A DNA stretch of 64,000 nucleotides from an uncultured Poribacteria bacterium. GTDB lineage: Bacteria; Poribacteria; WGA-4E; WGA-3G. The position numbers and the translations under genes are program-made. The notes under the pieces were generated by a model. It was given only the letters and a program-made list of their open reading frames with translations. It made no database searches and had not been told where the DNA came from. The DNA is taken from positions 2,908,506 to 2,972,505 of the forward strand of contig OX638316.1 of assembly GCA_951812525.1 (NCBI GenBank), given 5' to 3'. Position 1 is the first letter of the stretch; each line of letters starts with the position of its first letter. Of the stretch, positions 1 to 7,936 are shown piece by piece.

Positions 1-286
1 CGTCGTGTGAAGCGTAGGTCAAGCCGGTATAGACCCCTCCCAACGCGCCAGCGTTGGAAACAGCGTCTTCGTGCGTCGGTAGGTCTAAGTGTGCATATTC
101 AGCAGGACTATTGGTAATAAGAAGGAGTTCATCCGTAATAAGGCGCATACGATGGATAACATGCCCAATCAGAGAGTCTTCTCCAAGCCGCAGCAACGCC
201 TTGTTTTTCCCCATCCGCCGACTCTTACCCCCTGCAAGGATAACGCCTGTGACTGGCAGCCTTTTTTTAGGTGCGTTCAATGACAT
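1..286 (-). CDS. mobA: Molybdenum cofactor guanylyltransferase, N-terminal part (runs off the window)
   Basis: The protein would attach GMP to molybdopterin to make the guanine dinucleotide cofactor, in the cytoplasm. Only the first 95 residues are inside the window. Residues 14-27 carry the nucleotidyltransferase signature GVILAGGKSRRMGK, and GALGGVYTGL lies at 80-89, both typical of MobA. The ATG at 286 overlaps the last 20 bases of the M28 peptidase gene upstream on the same strand, so translation is probably coupled. Known for the family: NTP-transferase fold of about 200 residues. A related MobA-like nucleotidyltransferase acting on another substrate cannot be ruled out from the N-terminus alone. 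Confidence 0.8.
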   Translation of the reverse strand, partial: MSLNAPKKRLPVTGVILAGGKSRRMGKNKALLRLGEDSLIGHVIHRMRLITDELLLITNSPAEYAHLDLPTHEDAVSNAGALGGVYTGLTYASHD

Positions 287-1430
287 CGGTAAGTAACACT
301 CCTACTTGTTGTAGACTTTTCACATCCAGCAGGTCGCTGCGATCCTGTTTTGAGTGGATTTTCAATGCGACCCTGCTCACATCGCCTGCTGTTAACGTGA
401 CCACTTCAAATCCACGACTCGCAATCGGAATGCTATCCAGTCCTACGCCAATCGGTAGATAGCGTTCTGACACCTTGATGTCGAGCGACTCACCCGATGT
501 CCGAAACATCTCAGCTAATGTACGCGTCGTGTGAACCGGTGGAATACCGTAACGTGTAACGACATTAACACCATTTCCAGCACCCAGTCCATCTAAGTTG
601 ATGACGTAAGTGTAGTTGTGGTCGTATTCGTTAGCATGCTTTTGGATATAACGTAATGCGCCACACATGCCGTACTCTTCTGCACCAGCGGCGAGGAAAG
701 TAATAGGCTTTTTCTCACCACGCGCCATCACCACGCGTGCCACCTCAAGCATAACGCCAACGCCAGAAGCATTGTCAAAACCGCCAGGTGAATGATTCTG
801 CGTAAAATTGATTTGCAACAGCAAAAGGCAAAAAGTAGTAATCCCAGCGACGCTCCAGACGATATATTCAGGCAGCCAAACAAAGGTGATAACCTTAATC
901 ACCATTGCGATTGTAAGTCCAATGAGTCCGAGGATCGCGATACCGTAAGCAATTGCACGAACAGCAATCGGCAATACCTGCGATTTGGAGTCATAATGTG
1001 CAACGAAAAGAAGGGAAGGAGTATTGCTGTTTTGTTCTACACCGTTTGTTGCGACAATGTTTTCTGAGTAGTACCTTCTACCAACATCGTATAAGCCTTC
1101 AAACCGCTGCTGCCATTGGGTGAAAAACAGTGCTACAGAGAGGCTGAATAGACAAGCGAGAGATATGAGTATCGGAAACTGTTCACCCAACCACGGGACA
1201 GAAAGGACTATGGGTACAAAAAGACCACAAAGGATACGGGGAAACACTTCAGCCGGAAACTTTGTGAAAGAGAAAGTTTCTTGAGAGACTTCCAATCCTA
1301 ATGCCTTAAAATGTTCGATGATATACGCTTGGGCGTTTGCCTCACCTATGCTGCCCACCAGCCTCGGAAAAGCGAGTCGTGTAATGTGATGATACGCACG
1401 TTTTGCATCGTAAATAAGGTTGGCATCCAT
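267..1430 (-). CDS. M28-family metallopeptidase with membrane segments inside the catalytic domain
   Basis: A zinc aminopeptidase-like protein of 387 residues. Visible metal/catalytic motifs: VAHYDS at 143-148, FDNASGVG at 218-225, GAEEYG at 249-254, NLDG at 278-281, and a late histidine in KIHSKQDRSDLLD. Hydrophobic segments lie at about 65-105 (two) and, unusually, at about 155-178 and 187-207, between the HxD motif and the FDN motif, which in ordinary M28 enzymes are only a dozen or so residues apart. The active site should therefore sit at the membrane. The gene lies 6 bp after the sulfatase and overlaps mobA, so the three form an operon. Substrate unknown. Confidence 0.85.
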   Translation of the reverse strand: MDANLIYDAKRAYHHITRLAFPRLVGSIGEANAQAYIIEHFKALGLEVSQETFSFTKFPAEVFPRILCGLFVPIVLSVPWLGEQFPILISLACLFSLSVALFFTQWQQRFEGLYDVGRRYYSENIVATNGVEQNSNTPSLLFVAHYDSKSQVLPIAVRAIAYGIAILGLIGLTIAMVIKVITFVWLPEYIVWSVAGITTFCLLLLQINFTQNHSPGGFDNASGVGVMLEVARVVMARGEKKPITFLAAGAEEYGMCGALRYIQKHANEYDHNYTYVINLDGLGAGNGVNVVTRYGIPPVHTTRTLAEMFRTSGESLDIKVSERYLPIGVGLDSIPIASRGFEVVTLTAGDVSRVALKIHSKQDRSDLLDVKSLQQVGVLLTDVIERT

Positions 1431-1436
1431 TGGAAT

Positions 1437-2819
1437 TTATCGCTCTGTCCCTAATTCTGACCGGAACCGTCTTCCCAAACGTCCACTGAGTGTTCTGACG
1501 ATTTCGCGCTCCGACGCTGCGATGTTATGCAATTCCGCAGGATCGTTCTCCAAGTCGTACAGTTCCGTTACATCGCTGTAGTTTTCAATGAGTTTATGTG
1601 TTGCTGTACGAATGCATCGGAAGTTTCGGAGCGCGCTCACGGTTTCGGAGTGATGTGTTTCCGTTTCACCGCGAAGGACAGGGGCAATAGACCTCGCGTC
1701 GATGTGCGGCAGCACGGGTACGCCAGCCATATCGCAGATCGTCGGATTCATGTCGATTAACTCAACCAAACTATCTGAAATTCGGTTGCCCGCGATACCC
1801 GGTCCGGCAACGAGAAGGGGGACTCTGAGTGATGCTTCGTAGGCGACACTCTTTGTGTAAAGTCCGTGATCTCCAAGCATTTCGCCGTGGTCGCTTGAAT
1901 ATATAATGTAGGTATTATCAAGCATGCCGCGTTCTTCAAGTGCACGGAGCATTTCGCCGATTTGGTCGTCAATCAGTTCCGTCGCCGCGCAGTATTGTTG
2001 TCGTGTTACAGCAATCTCCTCAGGACTTATATCAACGACGCGTCGTTTCACCCATTCGGGCTTTCCGTCCATATTGTCAGTGATAGCAGGCGGCATCTCG
2101 GCGTGGCGATACTTGTCGCCATATTCAGTCGGCGGATCGAAAGGGTCGTGTGGTCCGACGAAACTGACGAACAGATGCCACGGGAAGTCATCCGGGATAT
2201 TCTCAATAAATTCAGTTGATCGTCTGCCGATATAGGTATCAGCGAAATCCTCCGTCGGAAGGACAGAATCGTGAGAACCGTTTTTAATCCAGTGATTGCT
2301 ACTGCGTTTCTGATAATCTTCATGAAACGCTTGGAGCATATCTTTCTCTTGAAGATAGTGGGTATAAGGACCGATCGGGGTTGGCGAACTTCCAGCATGC
2401 ATTTTCCCTTCGCATTCTTCTGGATGTGTGAATCCCCAACTGTAGGTGCGTGGACGGTCGCCGTAGCGTCCGTTATATCCATCAGGCTTGGCGAGGTCGA
2501 GTTTTCCAACGCATCCGACCCGATAGCCGTGGTCGCGGAGTTGCTGATAGTAGGTCGGCATGGTAGGCGGTAAGAAACTCCCGTTGTCCACTGCTCCCAC
2601 GCGAGACGGTTGCAGTCCAGAGGCAAGAGCAATACGCGATGGTGCACAGACAGGCGCATTCGTGGTACAGTTTGGGAAACTCACGCCTTGTTCTGCTAAG
2701 CGTCGCAAGTTAGGCGTGTTGAGTGCTGCGGGAGCATTCTCATCAGTTTCCAGATAATCGTATCGGTGCTGGTCCGACATGATAAAGAGAACATTCGGTT
2801 TGTTCGTTCTTCGACGCAT
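1437..2819 (-). CDS. Formylglycine-type sulfatase
   Basis: Hydrolyses sulfate esters, most likely from sulfated polysaccharide or glycan. The 460-residue protein begins with the metal-binding stretch NVLFIMSDQHRYD (residues 9-21) and has the maturation motif CAPSR at 58-62, in which the cysteine becomes formylglycine; SSDHGEMLGDHG further on is the second metal site. No signal peptide is evident, so it may be cytoplasmic or exported unconventionally. The start ATG follows AAGGATATTTAA. First gene of the sulfatase-M28-mobA operon. A possible relic of a formylglycine-generating enzyme lies about 250 bp upstream on the same strand. Length is normal for the family. Confidence 0.92.
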   Translation of the reverse strand: MRRRTNKPNVLFIMSDQHRYDYLETDENAPAALNTPNLRRLAEQGVSFPNCTTNAPVCAPSRIALASGLQPSRVGAVDNGSFLPPTMPTYYQQLRDHGYRVGCVGKLDLAKPDGYNGRYGDRPRTYSWGFTHPEECEGKMHAGSSPTPIGPYTHYLQEKDMLQAFHEDYQKRSSNHWIKNGSHDSVLPTEDFADTYIGRRSTEFIENIPDDFPWHLFVSFVGPHDPFDPPTEYGDKYRHAEMPPAITDNMDGKPEWVKRRVVDISPEEIAVTRQQYCAATELIDDQIGEMLRALEERGMLDNTYIIYSSDHGEMLGDHGLYTKSVAYEASLRVPLLVAGPGIAGNRISDSLVELIDMNPTICDMAGVPVLPHIDARSIAPVLRGETETHHSETVSALRNFRCIRTATHKLIENYSDVTELYDLENDPAELHNIAASEREIVRTLSGRLGRRFRSELGTER

Positions 2820-3049
2820 TTAAATATCCTTTAAGGTGTCTAATCAACGTTTTTCGTTGTGTAGTGTAGGGTATAGGATTTCCCTTCTTTGGTGTTTAAA
2901 CCATTATACATGTTCATACACTAATTCTCAATCCAAAAATCACCATTGATTCGCGTGGAAGAACCGAAATAATACACGGGTGTATTTATAGGGATTATCT
3001 AAAGTGAGTATGCTTTTACTTTACTGAGCTTACTCGAAAAATACGAGTT

Positions 3050-3190
3050 GGAGATTCAACGGTACATCTCCTATAAATTCTGAATCCTACTGCAGGACCG
3101 GTGCGCGATGAGAACCACCCACCGCGCCATCGGAACCGCTCCCCGCGCGATGAGAACCACCAAAAAACCGTCCCAAACCCCGAACCGCCT
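3050..3190 (-). pseudogene. Possible relic of a formylglycine-generating-enzyme C-terminus
   Basis: Read on the minus strand in two frames, this stretch gives RFFGGS followed after a frameshift by WFSSRGERFRW, RGGWFSSRTGPAVGFRIYR. The spacing GGSW ... R ... TGP ... GFR resembles the end of FGE-sulfatase domains. The same 17-base unit (GGTGGTTCTCATCGCGC on the minus strand) occurs twice, 35 bases apart. This is a weak, pattern-based call; the match is short and no upstream domain is visible. If real, it is a decayed activator gene next to a sulfatase. Confidence 0.22.
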
Positions 3191-3303
3191 CTAGCGTCTG
3201 ATCGAACGCCACACGTATCACCTTTGGCATCTGGTGACAATCCCGATCCTTCAACAGCCCCACTGCCAACGACCCATATAACTATCAAATATCTGTGATA
3301 TTC

Positions 3304-3406
3304 TGACGTTTACCGTGTGAGACAACACACAGCGCGTCCCCAATTTTGCCAGTTGGGGGGAGACGGGAGATAGAGAGTCTACCTCGGCAATCCGTCTCCA
3401 ACGTCA
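3304..3406 (+). ncRNA. Candidate structured RNA with four stems around a junction
   Basis: A closed secondary structure can be read directly: P1 TGACGTT (3304-3310) with AACGTCA (3400-3406); P2 GTGTG (3315-3319) with CACAC (3326-3330); P3 CCCCAA (3338-3343) with TTGGGG (3353-3358); P4 GGAGACGG (3359-3366) with CCGTCTCC (3392-3399). All 26 pairs are Watson-Crick, and P4 abuts both P3 and P1 for stacking. P3 can be extended by a T-G wobble at 3337/3359 only if the plus strand is transcribed. It matches no riboswitch or tRNA consensus I know; no tRNA T-loop is present. It lies about 290 bases upstream of the GNAT gene. Confidence 0.4.
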
Positions 3407-3485
3407 ATAGCAACTTACGTGATTTTCCAAAGAAAACAGTAAATCCCTAAGTCGTTTAAAATGTCATACAAATCTATCGAAATAT

Positions 3486-3560
3486 ATGATATAATTAAAC
3501 CCGCACTGGCAATCAGACTGGCAGTGCCGCGGTTCGGGAGTCTGAACCACTCGCCGAACC
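3486..3560 (+). promoter_or_regulatory. TATAAT-like box followed by hairpins that can refold
   Basis: TATAAT occurs at about 3490-3495. Ten bases later come GCACTG (3503-3508) paired with CAGTGC (3522-3527), then GGTTC (3531-3535), which can pair either with GAACC at 3544-3548 or, as GGTTCGG, with CCGAACC at 3554-3560. The two pairings are mutually exclusive. This may be the 5' leader of the GNAT gene at 3700. No convincing -35 box was seen. Confidence 0.25.
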
Positions 3561-3699
3561 ACCCATAACGGTATTACGGATGCCAATACATAGTATAGCA
3601 TAAATTCCAAATAGAATGCCACATTATTTTTCATACACCGTTATGACTTCCTAACCCAGAAAAAACGGTACACGCATTCTTTATTCGAGGAAAAGCCTA

Positions 3700-4170
3700 A
3701 TGAAAGTCGAGGTCGCTACACGCGCTGATATTCCGAGTTGGCTCGCACTGGCATCACAGGTAGAGTTTCTTTTCGGACCTATGGTTGATCAGCCTGAATT
3801 TCACAACGCACTCCGCAAAAATATAGATCGAGGAAGTGCCTTCTGTGTGCGGGAACGAGATCAATATGAGGGAGCACCGTTGATGGGAGGCTTGTTTCTG
3901 TCCTTCAGGTCACCCGCATATCATATTGGCTGGCTGTCCGTAGCTGAGCAATGGCGTCGTAGGGGTGTCGGCACAGTGCTCTTAGCGCATATATATGATT
4001 TGATCCAGCCATCTACCGAGTTATATGTCACAACATTCGGTGCGGATAATCCCGATGGTCAGCCAGCGCGACAATTCTACAAGAAGATGGGTTTTGAACT
4101 TTTTTCAAAGGCACCACCAGGACCTGAAGGAGGATCCAGAGAGATCTTCCGAAAGTCCTTGAATACATAA
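3700..4170 (+). CDS. GNAT-family N-acetyltransferase
   Basis: Transfers an acetyl group from acetyl-CoA to an unknown amine. The 156-residue protein contains the acetyl-CoA pyrophosphate-binding motif as QWRRRGVGTVL (about residues 86-96), preceded by the beta-strand HIGWLSV and followed by the C-terminal ARQFYKKMGFELF typical of the fold. ATG start with GAGGAAAAGCC just upstream. The gene stands alone between a long non-coding stretch and the CRISPR leader region. Nothing indicates its substrate. Confidence 0.85.
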   Translation: MKVEVATRADIPSWLALASQVEFLFGPMVDQPEFHNALRKNIDRGSAFCVRERDQYEGAPLMGGLFLSFRSPAYHIGWLSVAEQWRRRGVGTVLLAHIYDLIQPSTELYVTTFGADNPDGQPARQFYKKMGFELFSKAPPGPEGGSREIFRKSLNT

Positions 4171-4250
4171 AACGTCGCACACCTGCAACCCTTCACACCT
4201 GCAACCCCGCAACATTGCAGACCTACATCTCCAGTAACCTGTCCATTCCA

Positions 4251-4281
4251 AGTTTTTTGTACCACAAACTGTTAGTTTGTC
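4251..4281. repeat. Dispersed palindromic repeat (ACAAACTGTTAGTTTGT type)
   Basis: TTTTTTGTACC is followed by ACAAACT (4264-4270), a 3-base loop and AGTTTGT (4274-4280). The same TTGTACCACAAACTnTTAnTTTGT sequence recurs twice in tandem at 47358-47459, so it is a dispersed intergenic element. Confidence 0.7.
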
Positions 4282-4338
4282 GTATTTGGGCGATCTCCCA
4301 ATCCACTCCCTATAATCCGCGAAATCTGTGTAATCTGC

Positions 4339-4366
4339 GATTCAGACAAATACCAACCGCTTAGTA
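4339..4366 (+). repeat. Short direct repeat left of the CRISPR array
   Basis: GATTCAGACAA, then ACCAACCGCT. A variant with the same two blocks is at 5311-5336, so the pair brackets the array, its leader and its terminator. See the matching entry. Confidence 0.5.
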
Positions 4367-4414
4367 GTAGAATCCTCACGCTATATATGCTGTAATTACG
4401 CTCACAAAAAATAT

Positions 4415-4443
4415 TTGACATTTTTTTACATTTCCGATACACT
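4415..4443 (+). promoter_or_regulatory. Possible promoter upstream of the CRISPR leader
   Basis: TTGACA at 4415-4420, a 17-base spacer and TACACT at 4438-4443, pointing into the array about 240 bases ahead. The -35 box is perfect, the -10 box is a partial match. The gap 4444-4683 would be the leader and holds no gene. Confidence 0.4.
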
Positions 4444-4683
4444 GAATAGAGTGAAATCCAAACGCGACGCATTGACCCGCTGCCAACGCAACACAAATCG
4501 CCCAAGAACACAGGCAGCGTCTCACTCCAGCGCAGTTTTCATAAAAAAATCGTGTTTGGATCAGTGTTTATCGGGGTTCATCGCATTTTCGGGGCAAATA
4601 TTCAGTCAAAAAAAGCCCTGGGGAGTTCGCGTTTGGATTTGGGCGTACGGAGCCCCGTCACCACTGCGTGCAAAAAGGGTGCT

Positions 4684-5174
4684 CTTGCAACACACTATCC
4701 CGTTTGAAGGGAATTGAAACTCTTTGAACCCTGCCCGAGTATAAACAGGTGGAATTAACTCCTTGCAACACACTATCCCGTTTGAAGGGAATTGAAACGT
4801 TTCAATCTTTTTATCATAGACCTTTGCGCTTGCACGCTTGCAACACACTATCCCGTTTGAAGGGAATTGAAACTTTGCACATCACTTGGTAACTCAAGTT
4901 TGTACAGATTGCTTGCAACACACTATCCCGTTTGAAGGGAATTGAAACCCTTGATTATATGCCCTCACCGCATATGTGAGTGCATCCTCTTGCAATACAC
5001 TATCCCGTTTGAAGGGAATTGAAACCATCGCAATCATTACATTTTTCATTTTCCAGAGGCTTTGCAATATACTATCCCGTTTGAAGGGAATTGAAACCCT
5101 TGATTATATGCCCTCACCGCATATGTGAGTGCATCCTCTTGCAATACACTATCCCGTTTGAAGGGAATTGAACC
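4684..5174 (+). CRISPR. CRISPR array, 7 repeats and 6 spacers, no cas genes nearby
   Basis: The 37-base repeats begin CTTGCAACACACTATCC and end GGGAATTGAAAC. They lie at 4684-4720, 4762-4798, 4837-4873, 4912-4948, 4989-5025, 5061-5097 and 5138-5174. Spacers are 41, 38, 38, 40, 35 and 40 bases. The repeat holds TCCC/GGGA inverted arms and the ATTGAAAC tail common in type I and III systems. Repeats 1-4 are identical; 5 and 7 carry CAATACAC; 6 carries CAATATAC; and 7 ends GAACC. Decay rises to the right, so the leader is on the left. Spacers 4 (4949-4988) and 6 (5098-5137) are identical. No cas gene is recognisable anywhere in the window. Confidence 0.97.
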
Positions 5175-5183
5175 CGGACGTGC

Positions 5184-5230
5184 AAAAAAAAAAGCGGAAC
5201 AGGTATCTTTCAACCCGTCCCGCTCTTTTT
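5184..5230. terminator. Intrinsic terminator, probably bidirectional, after the CRISPR array
   Basis: An A-tract (5184-5193), stem GCGGAACAGG (5194-5203) with CCCGTCCCGC (5214-5223; two wobble-type positions) and TCTTTTT. It sits 10 bases after the last repeat and between convergent units (array on plus, coiled-coil gene on minus), so it can end both. Confidence 0.65.
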
Positions 5231-5310
5231 CATTTAAAGCGACTCACTCCATTGTAGAATGAGTTTCTCATCCGACCCGATCCTGCGAATCCTAAAATCC
5301 TGAAAATCCT

Positions 5311-5340
5311 GATTCAGACAATTAACACCAACCGCTAATA
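5311..5340 (+). repeat. Short direct repeat right of the CRISPR array
   Basis: GATTCAGACAATTAACACCAACCGCT, sharing GATTCAGACAA and ACCAACCGCT with 4339-4366. It overlaps the 3' end of the coiled-coil gene by a few bases. A looser relative (AATCCGCGATTCGGACTAAC) is near 37479. Confidence 0.5.
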
Positions 5341-5736
5341 AGGCAACCGCCCCAACAACCGCCCCCAGAACCCTTGCCCCTGATATGCCACCAACTTCGC
5401 CTTCACCACCGACAAATCCGACACGCTTTCCTCATACTTCGCCTTAAAACAATCCCGCGCAACCTTATATTCATCGCGTTGCGACAGCATCATATCCCGA
5501 TCCCCTTCCACCACCGAAAGCCGCTCACACGTCGTCTCCAACGCCGAACGGAAATCATTACGCTCTTTGAGCAGCCTTTCCTTCTTCTCCATCAACGCAG
5601 CATTCGCATTCGTCAACAACTGGCACTGTTTCCGCAGATCCACCCGCGAAAACTCCGCCTCCAACGCTTGGACAATCATATCCTGCTGCGACAGCCCCAA
5701 GATCTTCATCGCCGCAGAAAACTTATTATAACCCAA
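5335..5736 (-). CDS. Coiled-coil protein of unknown function
   Basis: No family recognised. The 133-residue product is soluble, with a helical, heptad-rich core from about residue 28 to 118 (long runs of E, K, R, L and A such as EKKERLLKERNDFRSALE) and a short hydrophobic/aromatic tail WGRLLGRLPY. The first codon is TTG at 5736 after AGGTGGCAAC; an internal ATG at residue 10 is the alternative start. The gene points toward the CRISPR array and shares its terminator, but the sequence gives no sign that it acts with CRISPR. The upstream 5760-5870 stretch is rich in hairpins and would be its leader. Confidence 0.55.
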   Translation of the reverse strand: MGYNKFSAAMKILGLSQQDMIVQALEAEFSRVDLRKQCQLLTNANAALMEKKERLLKERNDFRSALETTCERLSVVEGDRDMMLSQRDEYKVARDCFKAKYEESVSDLSVVKAKLVAYQGQGFWGRLLGRLPY

Positions 5737-5759
5737 GTTGCCACCTATTTATACACATA

Positions 5760-5870
5760 GCACCCCACCGGGGTGCGGTTACCGAAACATACCGCTTTCT
5801 ATAGACATATCACCCCTGAATCAACGCTGAATGCGCGTGTTGCCTCGCAGTGAGAGTCATCGGGGGTGAT
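5760..5870. other. Hairpin-rich non-coding segment
   Basis: GCACCCC (5760-5766) pairs with GGGGTGC (5770-5776) across 3 bases; GCGGT (5775-5779) with ACCGC (5791-5795); ATCACCCC (5809-5816) with GGGGTGAT (5863-5870). No gene fits here. It may be the 5' leader of the coiled-coil gene or a terminator of the operon ending at 5931. Confidence 0.4.
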
Positions 5871-5930
5871 GGAACACCTGAAAAGCCTTGTTGAGATGTT
5901 CAAATTTTGTTAGTAGCAACTTAGGTTATT

Positions 5931-7892
5931 TTAACTAAGCAAGATTCGATAACCCGTGCTGACACCCGTTGCCATTCCAATAAGTGCCCAGATTCCAGCG
6001 CAGGTCATCTCGCCAAGCACAAGCCCAAGGAATATTGGTCTCGCACTTCGATACATTCTCAATCCCCCGTACCTGACGAGAATATACTTCATCATCCAGC
6101 CTAGAAAGATTGAGGGCCACAGCTTTAATGAAGCCCAAGAACTAAGCATTGTATACCCGATTGGATGAAGCGTCCACCACATGAAAACCCTTCTCAGCCA
6201 CATCAACAGCGCCATGAAAAGGCTGCCTCCGACCATAAAACCTGTGTTCGTCCAGTCCGTCCCGGTCTCGGCACTAACGAGCACAGAAGTCAGCCACCGC
6301 ATGTCGCCCGCCCCACCTGTGTACGGCGCACGATGTGCATAGCTGACCTTGAGGACGGAATAATATGAGACAAGGGTTCCGATAACCATCGCCGCACCCA
6401 TAGCTATTAACAGCCCCCTCCGTCTGACCTTGACTTCATCGGCCGCCTTGAGACCGTTTGCCACATACGGCATCATAATCTCCCTCAAGTCGCGCGTTAG
6501 AGAGGCCGGATGCATAAACAGCGATGTCATGGTTGAAGGATTGATTCTCGCCGAACCTAGCGTGGTAAAGAGAACGTAATGCGCTGAATACGAAGGATTG
6601 ACAAAAGGAATTCCTCCGTGGATGACTTGCCATGTCAAGACAATGTAAATTCCTAGAAGCACCAGCACAAAAAGCAGTGCGAATCCCAACGACATTCCCA
6701 TCAGATGATTTGCATACGCCAGCAGCAATATCCCGCCGACGAGACCGGTAATTGCCAAACCAGAGGGCATCGCCTCGTTTGAGTCATCGCTTTTGCGAAA
6801 GGCACTGACAAGCATGCTTCTGATGTGATGCCGTGCTATGAAAAGAGTGTAGATGACAAAGGTGAGGCACGCACCAATTTCCTGAGAAGCACTGAACGAA
6901 TACGCGTTCCACTGCACGCCAGGACCTTTGGTGATTTGGAAACCGAGTATCGAGCCGATAAGGCTTTGGAGTTTGAAGAATAGAAAGAAAAACCACAGGC
7001 TAAACGACACCTCAAGTGCCAGTAAATAGCTGAACCCCACCATCGAACAATACAAGTTGAGTTGCAAAGGTCTCAGTGCACTCCAAGGCTTTTCAGTTAA
7101 GTACGGATGCGGATTGAATCGGACAGGAAATTCCGGCACGCTAGGGAAGAACGCATGAAGGCCGTTCAACGTGTGAATGCATAGGGGAATGGCAAATCCG
7201 ATCCATAATGCTCTGCTCCTGAAGAGTGAATTTCTCGCTCCCGGCGGGTTGTTTGCCATCTCCACAGGCAACACAACCAGCGGAAAGCTACACCGCTCAA
7301 TCTCGACCCATTGTCTGCGCAGCAGCACCGAGAGGCATATCACAACGAAGTAGAGGACAAACACGTAAAGTGTCCAAGCGAATAGAGGTATCAGCCATGC
7401 CCTCCAGGGAATGGATTCACCCAAATAGATGCCTTCATAAAAGGATTTGATAGCATTCTCATCACGAACAACGCGCCAGTGCGGAATATATTGATGGAAA
7501 AGTGCTTCCCAATCATTTTCGGGTGTTGCAAAATACTGGTAGGCGACAAGCGGGCGAAACGCGTATCTCATCATGCCTGTCGAAGGAATGCCGGAGGCGG
7601 CTGCCATGATACACCAGATCGTCACCAATTCACCCGCCGACAGTGCGAGTTTGGGAGAAACTGCGCTCAAGATGCGGTTGCCAATCAGCACCAGGATGGT
7701 CAGGACAAAAAATGGACCGACAGGAAAATGACCGCCAGCGAGAAAGACATTGCGAATCACGTAATCATTGTAAGGCGCAATCATACATTCCCCAGCGGCA
7801 CAGACGAGCCCAATGAGAACTGCCCGCGATGATATGCCAACAGATTTGCTCGTAGGGTTTATGTAAGTATCGAACCGTTTTGACTTGCTCAT
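5931..7892 (-). CDS. Large polytopic membrane protein, OPT/DUF6785-like
   Basis: A 653-residue integral membrane protein with roughly a dozen or more hydrophobic segments spread through its length, for example VLIGLVCAAGECMI near the start, PFFVLTILVLIG, LYVFVLYFVVICLSVLLRR and GFALLFVLVLLGIYIVL. The start GISSRAVLIGLV, the stretch HGGIPFVNPSYSAHY and the C-terminal WTLHPIGYTM resemble the DUF6785/DUF6784 proteins, thought to be related to oligopeptide transporters; this assignment is from memory. It is the last gene of a four-gene unit (dioxygenase 44 bp upstream), so it is probably the importer for the substrate of that pathway. Not a known transporter by experiment. Confidence 0.6.
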   Translation of the reverse strand: MSKSKRFDTYINPTSKSVGISSRAVLIGLVCAAGECMIAPYNDYVIRNVFLAGGHFPVGPFFVLTILVLIGNRILSAVSPKLALSAGELVTIWCIMAAASGIPSTGMMRYAFRPLVAYQYFATPENDWEALFHQYIPHWRVVRDENAIKSFYEGIYLGESIPWRAWLIPLFAWTLYVFVLYFVVICLSVLLRRQWVEIERCSFPLVVLPVEMANNPPGARNSLFRSRALWIGFAIPLCIHTLNGLHAFFPSVPEFPVRFNPHPYLTEKPWSALRPLQLNLYCSMVGFSYLLALEVSFSLWFFFLFFKLQSLIGSILGFQITKGPGVQWNAYSFSASQEIGACLTFVIYTLFIARHHIRSMLVSAFRKSDDSNEAMPSGLAITGLVGGILLLAYANHLMGMSLGFALLFVLVLLGIYIVLTWQVIHGGIPFVNPSYSAHYVLFTTLGSARINPSTMTSLFMHPASLTRDLREIMMPYVANGLKAADEVKVRRRGLLIAMGAAMVIGTLVSYYSVLKVSYAHRAPYTGGAGDMRWLTSVLVSAETGTDWTNTGFMVGGSLFMALLMWLRRVFMWWTLHPIGYTMLSSWASLKLWPSIFLGWMMKYILVRYGGLRMYRSARPIFLGLVLGEMTCAGIWALIGMATGVSTGYRILLS

Positions 7893-7936
7893 AACGATTT
7901 GGCTGAAGCCGGATTTTGTCCAGTTGAAATGTCCAA

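Noticed and set aside
2048-2659. 203-codon frame inside the sulfatase gene
   Set aside because: Same strand, other frame of a clear sulfatase; composition is that of a shadow frame.
3016-3288. Open frame of 90 codons on the minus strand
   Set aside because: No ribosome site, biased residue content and internal repeats; at most a relic, as noted in the feature entry.
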